26,730 nucleotides of DNA from a virus, in IMG/VR virus record IMGVR_UViG_3300033153_004977, positions 1 to 26,730 of that record; one strand, 5' to 3'. A model generated the notes under the pieces. It saw only the letters and a program-made list of their open reading frames with translations, had not been told where the DNA came from and did not search any database. Made by a program: the position numbers and the translations under genes. Shown one piece after another: positions 1 through 7,599 of this stretch (positions are counted from its first letter, which is position 1; the number at the start of each line of letters is the position of its first letter).

Positions 1-919
1 CCGAAGCCAATCCAACAGCGATGCTGTCAAGCATTTCAATGTGAACATCGTTATCCTCGCGACTCATGTCCTGGAAAATGTGACCACTAGTGACGGCTTT
101 CCAACAGTTAGAAACTCGATTGACCAAATCTTGTTGGTAACTTGGCTTCATACGGGCTCGGAAGTTGGATACCCGTATCAATGGGTAATCACCTTCTAAA
201 ACATTTCCCGTGGGTTTCGACACTAATTCGTCAATCCACGCGATGTTCTCTACAGAGCCAATGGGCTCACCAAGCAACCAACCATACAAAGAGCATTGAT
301 CGGCGTATGACTGAGAACAGTTCTCCATGTAATCACGATTGATCTTCATGCCACGAAAATCGTATTCCATATACATTTTATGGGACTTCATGTGCGAACG
401 GCTGGCTTTCCCTAAATAGCCATCCCGACAAAGAGCATAGCCTTTCGTCGGAGATGCCGCGCTTTTACTACAGAAGCCTTTTACTTTCCAATCGAGAACA
501 ATGCTGATTCGTCCAAACCCAAAATCAAGAACGAAACGACAGTCGGGTTTACCAAGGAATGGCGCACCACCGATGTCGCCGGTCAATTTACATTCAAATC
601 GTGGTTCTTCGACAGATTTCTTTAGCAAGTCAAGAAGTTCCGCGTAGGCACCCGTCAATTGGTATGCCTCGAAACAATGTCGACCGGCATCCCAGGCGAA
701 ATCTCGATTCTGTTCTTCGACTTGGTCTTCAAACAGAGTCTGCAATTCATAGATGGGATCAGCGCCAACGCCATACAGAGCAGCATGGAGAGCCGACTTC
801 ACATAGGCATCAAATGCACTACCAACGCACATCGGACCTGTCTGAGGTTGTCTCGCTGGTCGTGTCTCCGACAAGTACTTGATGTAGAACTCCGAAGGGT
901 CCATCTCGAAAAGTGACAT
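1..919 (-). CDS. PD-(D/E)XK (RecB/Cas4-like) nuclease, 3' end cut by window edge
   Basis: About 306 residues are visible and the frame stays open to the left edge, so the C-terminus is missing. The core reads VGSAFDAYVKSAL (residues about 32-44), then GKPDCRFVLD and IVLDWKVKGF, which fits the Asp ... (D/E)xK metal-binding core of phage RecB-like exonucleases that process DNA ends in recombination or replication. The first ATG is at 919, but the frame is open upstream and encodes LPTYLSYSS just before MSLFE. A leader of that kind is usual in this family. A strong Shine-Dalgarno site (AGGAGAA, about 959-965) lies 40 nt upstream of the ATG, with only ATT/ATC codons at a suitable distance. The true start may therefore be a rare ATT or ATC near 950-955. 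It lies downstream of, and is probably co-transcribed with, the HNH gene at 963-1430. Nuclease class is confident; the exact role (exonuclease or Cas4-like) is not. Confidence 0.8.
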   Translation of the reverse strand, partial: MSLFEMDPSEFYIKYLSETRPARQPQTGPMCVGSAFDAYVKSALHAALYGVGADPIYELQTLFEDQVEEQNRDFAWDAGRHCFEAYQLTGAYAELLDLLKKSVEEPRFECKLTGDIGGAPFLGKPDCRFVLDFGFGRISIVLDWKVKGFCSKSAASPTKGYALCRDGYLGKASRSHMKSHKMYMEYDFRGMKINRDYMENCSQSYADQCSLYGWLLGEPIGSVENIAWIDELVSKPTGNVLEGDYPLIRVSNFRARMKPSYQQDLVNRVSNCWKAVTSGHIFQDMSREDNDVHIEMLDSIAVGLAS

Positions 920-962
920 CGACGAATATGAAAGGTATGTAGGTAATCTGATAATACTTCTC

Positions 963-1430
963 CTATATGTGTTTCCAATTTTTTCTCGAACGTATTCGAG
1001 ATATTTGTGGACGAGATATTCTAAAGCGTTCTGCTTCTTCTGCATTGGTTTTATTTGATGAGCGAATTTGAAAAACATCTTTTTCTGTCAATTTTGCTCT
1101 TGCGTGATTTTGACCTCGCGAACTTCGTCCTTTAGCAACCATGTCTTCAGCATTATTCTTATGTGATCCCTCAAACAAATGATTAGGATTACAACATGAT
1201 GGATTATCACATTTATGGCATAAGTGCTGACTCAATCCACCATAGGTCAGATGGTATGCTACACGATGAGCGAGATAATTTATATTGTTGATACGCAACC
1301 ATCCGTAACCACTTTTGAGACAATAAGCTATCCAGTCCCAACACTCATCTGATCCCTTTTGATTAACTCTATCCCAAAAATGCTCAATTTGTCTGAGGGA
1401 CATCTTCGGAATAGGTTTAGGCAATTTCAT
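963..1430 (-). CDS. HNH homing endonuclease with C-terminal HTH
   Basis: 155 aa. The N-terminal part holds a His-Me finger/HNH_3-type core: AHRVAYHLTYG, then two Cys pairs in LCHKCDNPSCCNPNHLFEG, then NNAEDMVAKGR. The C-terminal 45 residues (LTEKDVFQIRSS ... WKHI) look like a small helix-turn-helix specificity module. Such free-standing genes cut one DNA site and spread by recombination; they normally give the phage no essential function. The ATG overlaps the TGA of the upstream gene by 4 nt (ATGA), so it is translationally coupled. It is a divergent relative of the HNH proteins at 11421-12077 and 12278-12931, with the same SDECWDW/SDECWKW opening and WKHI/WKHV endings, so this family has multiplied in the genome. 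Confidence 0.88.
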   Translation of the reverse strand: MKLPKPIPKMSLRQIEHFWDRVNQKGSDECWDWIAYCLKSGYGWLRINNINYLAHRVAYHLTYGGLSQHLCHKCDNPSCCNPNHLFEGSHKNNAEDMVAKGRSSRGQNHARAKLTEKDVFQIRSSNKTNAEEAERFRISRPQISRIRSRKNWKHI

Positions 1431-1675
1431 CGCGTGATGATCCTCCCTTTCTCGTGTTTGGCAACCGCCTTCAACAATTCCTCACCCATACATTCTCGAC
1501 AGAGACTGCTAACTTGACGAGAGACCTGTCCCACCCAGTAGGAAACCTGTTTCAGGTTTCCAATGTCTTTGCAAGTGATGAGCGTTTCAAGAGAACCTTG
1601 TATAGCTTCTACTTGTTCCCGGAGTTGAGCCATGCGATCACTGTGTGTCATTTGTTGTGGTTCTTCATTGTTCAT
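1427..1675 (-). CDS. hypothetical small protein, probable coiled coil
   Basis: 82 aa. No known family is recognised. The middle (HSDRMAQLREQVEAIQGSLE) has heptad-like spacing of hydrophobic residues and a high charged/Gln content, suggesting a short coiled coil. There is no signal peptide or membrane segment. It starts with an ATGA overlap on the zincin-like gene upstream and ends with an ATGA overlap on the HNH gene downstream, so it sits inside a coupled operon. The tight overlaps are the main support that it is real. Confidence 0.65.
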   Translation of the reverse strand: MNNEEPQQMTHSDRMAQLREQVEAIQGSLETLITCKDIGNLKQVSYWVGQVSRQVSSLCRECMGEELLKAVAKHEKGRIITR

Positions 1676-2094
1676 AGGAACCTCAGTATTGCGTCATTGT
1701 CAATATGGTAATGGAAGAAGTACGGTGGGAAGTTGTGCATCACCTCATGTACAAGAACAAATGCACCATATTTCAAACCCAGATGTGGGACTTCCTCGTC
1801 GATAGTAATGCCAGGACAAGTTGGCATGTTGTAACCATGCGTACCGTCCGGGAGTTGAAGTACACGAACGCCAAACAAACCTACACGGCGGTAATGCTTC
1901 ACTGTGTACTCCATGGCAGCACGTACCTGGTCATCCTCGCACGTCTCAATCTTCCGTTCAATATGAGCGATCTCGCGGTCAAGCCACCACTGGGCATTTT
2001 CCCCACCACCTGGCAACAGATTGGAACAGTAAGGAGCAATACAGAAGCTGATAAGGGCTACTACAAAACAGAGTTTGAATCTTGGCATCTTCAT
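1672..2094 (-). CDS. secreted zincin-like metalloprotease (HEVMH motif)
   Basis: 140 aa. The N-terminus (MKMPRFKLCFVVALISFCIA) is a typical signal peptide: basic start, hydrophobic core, small residues near 18-23. The motif VLVHEVMH (His116, Glu117, His120) matches the HExxH zinc site of zincin peptidases. His128, His130 or Asp132 could supply the third ligand. The protein is short for a peptidase, so it could be a minimal domain or an inactive relative. Start choice: the ATG is preceded by GAGGAGGATTTCTA, a very strong ribosome site, and it overlaps the stop of a 35-aa ORF (TAATG). Inferred role: an exported enzyme acting in the periplasm or cell wall during infection. The target is not deducible. 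Confidence 0.65.
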   Translation of the reverse strand: MKMPRFKLCFVVALISFCIAPYCSNLLPGGGENAQWWLDREIAHIERKIETCEDDQVRAAMEYTVKHYRRVGLFGVRVLQLPDGTHGYNMPTCPGITIDEEVPHLGLKYGAFVLVHEVMHNFPPYFFHYHIDNDAILRFL

Positions 2095-2201
2095 TAGAAA
2101 TCCTCCTCAGTTGGCATCATCGATTCCTTGCAGTGACCGGTCCAATCGGCCCCACCTGTTGTCACGGTCACGAGGAAACAATTGGTCTTGGCGATTTTCA
2201 T
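2094..2201 (-). CDS. small ORF, 35 aa, unknown
   Basis: Reads MKIAKTNCFLVTVTTGGADW, then ending ESMMPTEEDF. It fills the gap between the RNA ligase stop (2206-2208) and the zincin-like gene, and its TAA shares a base with the downstream ATG (TAATG). The gap is otherwise unexplained and the spacing fits the operon pattern. No family is recognised. There is no strong ribosome site of its own. Confidence 0.45.
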   Translation of the reverse strand: MKIAKTNCFLVTVTTGGADWTGHCKESMMPTEEDF

Positions 2202-2205
2202 CCCA

Positions 2206-3306
2206 TCAAGCATTATCTTGGGCTCCCTTTCGGTCAAGATAATCGGCGGACACATATTTGAGGATCGCACGCTGCGCGTTGAAGCGACCGCCGATAAGAT
2301 TGGTCTGCCTCTCCAGCACAGGCTTAATCACGATCCCTTCACGACCCTTGAACTTGCGAACCGGCGTGCCGACTGAAGTCAAGCCAGAAGCGTACTCATC
2401 AATCACTCCGCTGACACATGACCACGGACCTTGATAAAGTACCGGAACTGTTGGAACACCATGCTTCAAGCAATGTGCTTGAACATCAGTCCAGTCTAGG
2501 AAGACGGTGTTTATCTTGATGTCGAACACACGGTAACCTACGTCGCCTTCAACTCCGTAGTCCAAGTCTTGAACACCCGAGCCGAAGATTTCTCCGTAGA
2601 CAATCACGTTGGCACACTCGCCGCACAGTTCGGCAAGCATCGACAACATACCCTCATTGTCCAAAGGTCGCCAGTACCGAAAAGCCTCGTTGCATTGCAT
2701 CCAACGGACCTTGTGGCTGCCAGCAGCATAGACCCACTCGTCACCCTCAAATAGTACACCGACACGAGAATTGGTGCCGTGAATCTTCTCAGTGATGACA
2801 ACCTGTTCATCGTCTCCAAATTCCGAGAACACACCAGGATATCGCCAGTAGTGTTGGATGTTGGTATACTTGGTGAAGTCGCCGGGTTCTAATTGGAATC
2901 GTTTGCCGCTTATGACACCAGGCAAATTTGACAAGACAGTCGGTGGTTCATATTTCTCACCTTGGTAGATGGTTGTGACATCGGTGTCAACTTCCATCCG
3001 CTGGTCACAAGGTATCACGAACCCGAAGCTGGGGACACCACGAAGGCGGCAGGCTGCGATACGGCTCTGAACCTTCTTGCCATTCCATCGGACATGCTTC
3101 AAGTATTTCTTGACGCCGAGTTCCTCAGCTACACTTTCGGGGATCATCATGTCTGCCGGGAAGTAAAGCACTTTCTCGCCAGGTGTGTGATCGCCCGCAC
3201 CAGTAACACATTGGGTGCCGAGAATCTTTATGACATCCAACCGGTCAGCATCGGGATGGCGATCGACTGATTGAATGGTCTGTACAGTTATCGCAATGTC
3301 ACTCAT
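2206..3306 (-). CDS. RNA ligase, DraRnl/Rnl5-like
   Basis: 366 aa. It seals RNA 5'-phosphate/3'-OH nicks through an enzyme-AMP intermediate. The C-terminal nucleotidyltransferase domain is complete: motif I EKIHGTN with nucleophile Lys174, motif III VYGEIFG (about 237-243), motif IIIa YRVFDIK (258-264), motif IV REGIVIKP (322-329), motif V ILKY (348-351). The first 130 residues (including VLYFPADMMIP and CRLRGVPSFGF) match the N-terminal OB-type domain that distinguishes the Deinococcus DraRnl (Rnl5) group from T4 Rnl1/Rnl2. The start ATG overlaps the upstream SEC-C gene by 8 nt. A phage may use it to repair host-nicked tRNA or other RNA; four tRNA genes lie in the same transcriptional direction. 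The family call is confident; the substrate is inferred. Confidence 0.88.
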   Translation of the reverse strand: MSDIAITVQTIQSVDRHPDADRLDVIKILGTQCVTGAGDHTPGEKVLYFPADMMIPESVAEELGVKKYLKHVRWNGKKVQSRIAACRLRGVPSFGFVIPCDQRMEVDTDVTTIYQGEKYEPPTVLSNLPGVISGKRFQLEPGDFTKYTNIQHYWRYPGVFSEFGDDEQVVITEKIHGTNSRVGVLFEGDEWVYAAGSHKVRWMQCNEAFRYWRPLDNEGMLSMLAELCGECANVIVYGEIFGSGVQDLDYGVEGDVGYRVFDIKINTVFLDWTDVQAHCLKHGVPTVPVLYQGPWSCVSGVIDEYASGLTSVGTPVRKFKGREGIVIKPVLERQTNLIGGRFNAQRAILKYVSADYLDRKGAQDNA

Positions 3307-3475
3307 TAGGTCTTCCGTAAATGAAAAGTTCCTCGTTCATGATTTGTGCCCGAGTCTTACCATTTGCCATACCGGCTTCGATACGCTTCACTTTTTCAAG
3401 GCAACAATGTTTCAGTTTCTTCCCGCTTCCGCAGGGACACTTTTCGTTTCGTCGTTTCTTCTGTGATTTCAGCAT
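3299..3475 (-). CDS. SEC-C motif zinc-binding small protein
   Basis: 58 aa from the ATG at 3475. It contains CPCGSGKKLKHCC, the SEC-C zinc motif (CxC...C(H/C)) found at the C-terminus of SecA and in many small proteins, preceded by a basic KSQKKRRNEK tail. In SecA this motif binds SecB and ribosomes. As a stand-alone module it is usually only an adaptor, so function is open. The in-frame ATG at 3529 would add 18 residues but would deepen the overlap with the preceding gene (stop at 3396), so I chose 3475; the overlap is still 80 nt in different frames. Its TGA overlaps the RNA ligase start. Confidence 0.7.
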   Translation of the reverse strand: MLKSQKKRRNEKCPCGSGKKLKHCCLEKVKRIEAGMANGKTRAQIMNEELFIYGRPNE

Positions 3476-3608
3476 TATCAGTCCATTCTGAAAGAGCCAA
3501 AGTTGTGTTTGATTTAGAAATTTGAGCATCCTGGTAATGTGACTCGTATTCCGCTTTCAGGTCAGAGAACCTCACGGTCAATTTATCTGCGTCTTGTTCC
3601 ATGCTCAT
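3396..3608 (-). CDS. hypothetical, charged, 70 aa
   Basis: Begins MSMEQDADKLTVRFSDLKAE and ends in a Lys/Arg/Glu-rich tail (KRKVSLRKREE). The start at 3608 was chosen because it forms the usual ATGA overlap with the upstream membrane-protein gene; an in-frame ATG at 3722 would lie deep inside that gene. No domain is recognised and it is probably soluble. Its 3' end overlaps the SEC-C gene by about 80 nt, which is unusually long for this phage, so one of the two ends may be mis-set. Confidence 0.5.
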   Translation of the reverse strand: MSMEQDADKLTVRFSDLKAEYESHYQDAQISKSNTTLALSEWTDNAEITEETTKRKVSLRKREETETLLP

Positions 3609-3832
3609 CGTGTTCTCTTCTTTCTGACCTTGTCCTTCAAGCTGTTCTCCGTTGCCATCGCCCATACACAGGAGATGCACAAATTGATTGTCATGGCTAT
3701 CCCTAGAAGTGGAAAGAAACAAGACATATCGAAGGCTGAATTGCAGATCATCCAGGTCATACCAACCTCAGCCCACCCGAACACGAAAGTGAAAATCAGG
3801 AATAGTGTGAACCATCCACAAGCAAATTTCAT
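3605..3832 (-). CDS. small membrane protein, two predicted TM helices
   Basis: 75 aa. Hydrophobic stretches at about 5-30 (GWFTLFLIFTFVFGW) and 38-60 (FFPLLGIAMTINLCISCVW), followed by a strongly basic tail (KDKVRKKRTR), predict an inner-membrane protein with a cytoplasmic C-terminus. The size and topology would allow a holin-like role, but no endolysin gene is near and I see no family signature. It is coupled on both sides by ATGA overlaps (start 3832, stop 3605). Confidence 0.6.
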   Translation of the reverse strand: MKFACGWFTLFLIFTFVFGWAEVGMTWMICNSAFDMSCFFPLLGIAMTINLCISCVWAMATENSLKDKVRKKRTR

Positions 3833-4017
3833 AACCGTATCCTCGCTACTCGAATTCCGAAAATGTAATACTCAGTGTACTCAATTTTAGCATGCCCATC
3901 TCGGAACTTCCAGCATCGATATTCTGAAGCTAATGGGGTGAATATATTCCTGGGTTGAAAGATGCACCAAGTTAGATGCCGGTTCATTCTCTTAAAGGTT
4001 CGTTCTTCAATACTCAT
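3829..4017 (-). CDS. hypothetical, 62 aa
   Basis: Reads MSIEERTFKRMNRHLTWCIF ... YYIFGIRVARIRL. Basic and aromatic-rich, with no recognised domain. AAAGGA about 11 nt upstream is a plausible ribosome site. It overlaps the downstream membrane-protein gene by ATGA and is the first clear gene of this small cluster, after a 190-nt gap that follows the DNA ligase. Confidence 0.5.
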   Translation of the reverse strand: MSIEERTFKRMNRHLTWCIFQPRNIFTPLASEYRCWKFRDGHAKIEYTEYYIFGIRVARIRL

Positions 4018-4144
4018 GAATCTTTGATCCTTTCTTACTGCTTTTCAATTTTCCTTTGTTCACTGACGTGGCTAGAAAAGCAAGCACCAATCATGGAGTT
4101 GATTGACATGAACCCACCAACCTAGCAGAGGAAGTTGATGAGAT

Positions 4145-4210
4145 TTAATTCCCAAAATCCTTATCACTTACTAAAATAGTGAAGCCTCCACTCACACTAA
4201 TTCTCTTCAT
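4145..4210 (-). CDS. possible 21-aa leaderless-gap ORF after DNA ligase
   Basis: MKRISVSGGFTILVSDKDFG(N) starts by ATGA overlap on the ligase stop, with GAGG 8 nt upstream, so it could be translated by coupling. A second tiny frame (4035-4109, MSINSMIGACFSSHVSEQRK...) follows. Together they would fill the 4018-4206 gap, but neither has independent support. A weak hairpin (4178-4192: AGTGGA/TTCACT on the minus strand) followed by ATTTTA lies inside and could instead be a weak terminator. Confidence 0.25.
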   Translation of the reverse strand: MKRISVSGGFTILVSDKDFGN

Positions 4211-5304
4211 TCCACTTTTCCTCGTTTCCTGAAATATCTGGCTTCCTTTGGTATCTTATCGTCAGACAACTCACGATACTTGAACGTGATCCGCTGACCT
4301 AGATAAAAGTGTTTTGCTTGAGCACTGGGAAACATATCTTCACCTGGATGATCATTGGCATAATTTCGCTCTAAATCAGTGGCAAACGCCCGCTCGGCAT
4401 CAGTTAGACCGGATAGTTCCAATCGCTTACCCTTGTAGTCCAAGATAAGTGCCCCAATACAACCCATATGCTTAGAACCTTTGTTAGTCCGCCGCCCGCA
4501 GGTGAAGCCAGTGAGAATTCCCTCATCGTCATCGATGGGTTTGTACTTTAACAGATCGTTTACACGTCGAGGTGTCCAAAGTCCTTTGGGGTTTCGGATA
4601 ATGACGCCTTCGCCGCCTTGGTCCATCACACCATCCATGAAGCTATTAAGAGCGGCTCTGGCGGCTGCCTCGTCTTCTGGGAGTCTGATCTGCTTGAGAA
4701 TGGCACAAACGGCATTTGGATCATCTGAGAGGTGGTTTCGGAGAACTTGTAACTCTTGCTCGAAAGTAAAATCAGTACTAAACGATGGAGATTCCATCCA
4801 ACATGACTCTATATATTTTGACAACCAGGTCATGCAATTATCATCAATTACCCGATGAAAATTGCTGTTCTTGATCTCGCCCGGCATCCACACACGGGCA
4901 CCTGGCATCGAATAGATAGCATAACGAACCTGCTTAAATCGAGGATCAGGTTTATCCCCTGCAACAATTGAACGGCAAAGTTGGAATCTACCTCGACCAG
5001 CCCACAGTTCACCATCCAATGGAATAGTGGGTAGTCTATCTAAGAACCAATCAGGTGCTATGATAGGATTACCATAACGGCTCCATAACCCACTGGCAAT
5101 GGGTTTTATTTTGGGCTTCGGCTCTCCAGTCTTTGGATTGATCAGGCTGGCCCAAGGAATATCCTTCGTAGGGACACCACGACTGACACCGCCGTCCCAG
5201 AAGCATCGGCTGCCATCCAACTTTTCACTCAGCATCCAACCGGCGATCTTGGACTTGTCGGGATTAAATTTCTTCGCAAGCTGTAGAAATTCGCGTCTGG
5301 CCAT
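4207..5304 (-). CDS. ATP-dependent DNA ligase
   Basis: 365 aa, close to the length of T7-type phage ligases. It joins nicks in duplex DNA during replication and repair. Motif I SEKLDGSR places the adenylated lysine at Lys28. Motif III LDGELW is at 96-101, motif IV GGEGVIIRNP at 230-239, motif V LLKYKP at 251-256. The C-terminal 100 residues form the expected OB-fold, with the late motif ITFKYREL. The ATG at 5304 is the only sensible start. A 23-bp element shared with two other leaders (5336-5358) lies 32 nt upstream and probably drives transcription. Confidence 0.93.
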   Translation of the reverse strand: MARREFLQLAKKFNPDKSKIAGWMLSEKLDGSRCFWDGGVSRGVPTKDIPWASLINPKTGEPKPKIKPIASGLWSRYGNPIIAPDWFLDRLPTIPLDGELWAGRGRFQLCRSIVAGDKPDPRFKQVRYAIYSMPGARVWMPGEIKNSNFHRVIDDNCMTWLSKYIESCWMESPSFSTDFTFEQELQVLRNHLSDDPNAVCAILKQIRLPEDEAAARAALNSFMDGVMDQGGEGVIIRNPKGLWTPRRVNDLLKYKPIDDDEGILTGFTCGRRTNKGSKHMGCIGALILDYKGKRLELSGLTDAERAFATDLERNYANDHPGEDMFPSAQAKHFYLGQRITFKYRELSDDKIPKEARYFRKRGKVE

Positions 5305-5335
5305 GGGTCTCTCTCATGGATTGAAGTTAGTCTTT

Positions 5336-5358
5336 CCCTATTATTAGTACCACCAAAT
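5336..5358 (-). promoter_or_regulatory. putative extended -10 promoter/operator, copy B
   Basis: On the minus strand this reads ATTTGGTGGTA, then CTAATA, then ATAGGG. The blocks TTT(A/G)GTGGTA and ATAGGG recur at 21891-21919 and 14858-14876, each just upstream of a minus-strand gene. TGGTA followed by an AT-rich hexamer fits an extended -10 box with transcription starting near AGGG. A second CCCTAT block (5369-5374 in the + sense ATAGGG) makes a loose inverted repeat. This is inferred from recurrence only. Confidence 0.45.
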
Positions 5359-5376
5359 TCCAAGGTGCATAGGGAA

Positions 5377-5946
5377 TTATACCAAACACATAGCATCTTT
5401 TAAGCATTCTTCGATATAGATGTGAGGATTGAGATGATAATTCGGATTCCACGGCCTGGGGACTAGGATTGCCTGTCCACCCCGGGTTGCGCGGAACTTG
5501 TCGACATTCTCAGGAGCATCATCGATGAGCAAAACATCGGGTCGAGCATAGGCGTGCTTGACTGGCGTGATGCTGTATTGTTCGATAATCCAGTGAGGGA
5601 GATTGTCACGCATCCACTGAATCTTCCCTGCGAAATGCAACGGATGACCGATCGATTTCGTGCAGATCATAACATTCTCTCGCCCAACACACCCAGCACA
5701 CAAATCAAGCAACCACTCGGTATCCTCTCGCAATGGCATCCATGACCAAATGTTTGGTTCCACCATCGACCAGAATTCATCTGGCGTGATATCATCCGGT
5801 TTCATGATATTGTAAGCCGCCGTGATATTGTACCCAACTTCAACCGGATAATCTTCTTCCCGATATGAGCATCCTAATTCATTTAGAACTAGCATGGTAA
5901 ATCGGTTGCATACATCATCCAGATCAACGAGGATTTGATTGATCAT
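5377..5946 (-). CDS. HAD-superfamily 5'(3')-deoxyribonucleotidase-like phosphatase
   Basis: 189 aa. Motif I ILVDLDDVCNRF gives the Asp8-x-Asp10 nucleophile/acid pair. Motif II is MICTKS, with a following Lys (GKIQW). Motif IV is LLIDDAPENV (paired Asp). This pattern and length fit the 5'(3')-deoxyribonucleotidase/NT5C branch of HAD phosphatases, which dephosphorylate (deoxy)nucleoside monophosphates; phages use such enzymes to adjust nucleotide pools. The ATG at 5946 is chosen because it overlaps the sigma factor stop by ATGA; the longer frame upstream adds only MQATRTSR. Substrate is not provable from sequence. Confidence 0.75.
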   Translation of the reverse strand: MINQILVDLDDVCNRFTMLVLNELGCSYREEDYPVEVGYNITAAYNIMKPDDITPDEFWSMVEPNIWSWMPLREDTEWLLDLCAGCVGRENVMICTKSIGHPLHFAGKIQWMRDNLPHWIIEQYSITPVKHAYARPDVLLIDDAPENVDKFRATRGGQAILVPRPWNPNYHLNPHIYIEECLKDAMCLV

Positions 5947-6638
5947 TCTTGAAGTCCTTGTTGCTTGCAAAATCGTTTGTAAAGTTTTTGTTCACGTTTT
6001 CGGGTTGTCGGTACACTGATACCCAACTCTTTTGCGACTTCCTTTTGGGTTAAACCGACCAACCGAGCATTCACGAGAAGAGTCTCTTCCTCGGTTTGAC
6101 ACGCCCCATAAATTCGTTCAAGGCAATAGATTTCCACAAAGGCGTCGTAAGTTTGATTTTTGATCCAATCCTGTGGTATGTCTATTTGCCGAGTCGGTGC
6201 TTCATCTCCCGGAGGGGTATGCCTAGATCGCAGCGTTGCAGAAATAGTATCAGTCGAATCAAGTTCATAGTATTGTTGGACGTTACGGTAAATGACAATG
6301 TAAAGATATCCGAGAATACTTATCTTGTCTTTATTAACAAAATGATCATATCCTTCTTCTCGGGCATTTCGCACCCATCGATTGACACCTTCAGTGAGGA
6401 ATAACAATCCCTCACTGAAAAGATCATCAGCTAAGTACTGTGCGCTAGGGTGCAACGAAATAAATTTCGTGATGACACCACCAACTAATCGCATGTTTTT
6501 GATGATGAATTCATCAATGGCTCCATCGTCACCAGCTATCGCCTGTCGTAAACACTTGATGTTTTCCTTAATGGATGGTGCTGCACTGGGGCTTTTACTA
6601 CCCAACAATCGATTGATATCCTTATAGAAGGGCTTCAT
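5943..6638 (-). CDS. phage RNA polymerase sigma factor (sigma-70 family)
   Basis: 231 aa. A sigma region 2-like block covers about residues 45-95 (DEFIIKNMRLVGGVITKFI, then DDLFSEGLLFLTEGVNRW). The C-terminal 40 residues carry a region 4 HTH: LVGLTQKEVAKELGISVPTT, then RKREQKLYKRF. It would bind host core RNA polymerase and redirect it to phage promoters. The start at 6638 is set by GGAGG five to six bases upstream and an ATGA overlap with the preceding gene; 13 more in-frame residues exist upstream. The shared leader motif at 5336, 14858 and 21891 is a candidate target. Confidence 0.82.
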   Translation of the reverse strand: MKPFYKDINRLLGSKSPSAAPSIKENIKCLRQAIAGDDGAIDEFIIKNMRLVGGVITKFISLHPSAQYLADDLFSEGLLFLTEGVNRWVRNAREEGYDHFVNKDKISILGYLYIVIYRNVQQYYELDSTDTISATLRSRHTPPGDEAPTRQIDIPQDWIKNQTYDAFVEIYCLERIYGACQTEEETLLVNARLVGLTQKEVAKELGISVPTTRKREQKLYKRFCKQQGLQE

Positions 6639-7147
6639 ATTGCCTCCTGTGATAGTTCGTGCCGCATACAAATCCAAAGCTGACTTGCGTAGAATTTCCG
6701 CTTTTCACAGTTTGCGAAAGAGAACTCATAGACCAACATACCGGGGTCAGGGTCAAAAATCTGACCATAACAATTGTAGACAGCATGATGGCACCGTTTA
6801 CCACGACCCTCAAGTATCCCACAGGTCGAGTTGATGATTCTCATGAACCTCGCCCGATACTCAGCCTCCGTTTGATACCACACATGGTGTGTCTTAGAAT
6901 GATCAGTTGCCAGTATCATCGGAAACAATTCGACCGGCGTCATCGCATATCCATGCCGCCAAGCAATCTGCACCAATTCTTGTGAGTGAAACCCCTTTCG
7001 ACAGGCTGGTTCCATCAGAAGCGGGAAGATAATCTCGCTTCCGTCATGTCCTGCCTCTTCAATCACATTTTTCACAGGGATGTCCAGAGCCATGGCAAGA
7101 GCGGTTATTGCACACGACCATGCGTTTGGTTTCACTTGACGGTTCAT
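6635..7147 (-). CDS. cysteine-peptidase-like protein (C39/papain-like fold)
   Basis: 170 aa. The opening VKPNAWSCAITALAMALDIP places Cys12 at the head of a helix, as in C39-like/papain-fold peptidases. HHAVYNCYGQIFDPDP supplies His121 and Asp132, matching the later His...Asp/Asn pair. There is no signal peptide, so it acts in the cytoplasm, if it is catalytic. It precedes the sigma factor with an ATGA overlap. It might process or bind a host or phage protein. The alternative is a non-catalytic relative. Confidence 0.6.
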   Translation of the reverse strand: MNRQVKPNAWSCAITALAMALDIPVKNVIEEAGHDGSEIIFPLLMEPACRKGFHSQELVQIAWRHGYAMTPVELFPMILATDHSKTHHVWYQTEAEYRARFMRIINSTCGILEGRGKRCHHAVYNCYGQIFDPDPGMLVYEFSFANCEKRKFYASQLWICMRHELSQEAI

Positions 7148-7191
7148 GTGTTAATCCTAACATCTCTTGATAAAAGTATTTGACTGATTTC

Positions 7192-7599
7192 TCAAGCATC
7201 GTCGTTCTCTAAAATAGTATCGAGTAAGACATCTATTTCAGCCTTAGTAGGCATTGCCCAAGAGGGCTTCCAGTACTCTAGCCAATTGGGAGGAGCGAAC
7301 AATTTATCGTACTCTTTTTGTGTAGCGGCTGTCAAAATCCAGATACCGATTCCTGCCTTATTCCACATTGGCCATTTGATTCTTTGAGCCTTGGTGAATG
7401 AGTACCTTTTCGGATGTTTAACATCAACCCATCTTTCGCCAAACCCTCTTTTGAAGAGATATAAATCAGGGATACCTCGTTGAAAAGCGTTCCCGTGCAT
7501 TACCTCCACAACCCATCCTCGTGTCCTCAGAAAATCGGTCAAATCTTTCTGGATGTGATATTCCGGACCATGCTTAGAACGACGAATTTTTCCCTGCAT
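7192..7599 (-). CDS. VRR-NUC-like PD-(D/E)XK endonuclease
   Basis: 135 aa. The core is HIQKDLTDFLRTRGWVVEVM, then RGIPDLYLF (Asp45), then RWVDVKHP (Asp59-Val-Lys61), the compact arrangement of VRR-NUC/phage Holliday-junction-type nucleases. Glu13 in GPEYH is the usual upstream acidic residue. Probable role: structure-specific or nicking nuclease in replication and recombination. The start codon lies inside the first of two tandem near-palindromic repeats (7598-7625), and there is no strong ribosome site, so expression may be controlled there. Confidence 0.78.
   Translation of the reverse strand: MQGKIRRSKHGPEYHIQKDLTDFLRTRGWVVEVMHGNAFQRGIPDLYLFKRGFGERWVDVKHPKRYSFTKAQRIKWPMWNKAGIGIWILTAATQKEYDKLFAPPNWLEYWKPSWAMPTKAEIDVLLDTILENDDA

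Noticed and set aside
1705-2097. 130-codon plus-strand ORF
   Set aside because: Antisense to the signal-peptide zincin gene, which has a strong ribosome site and motif.
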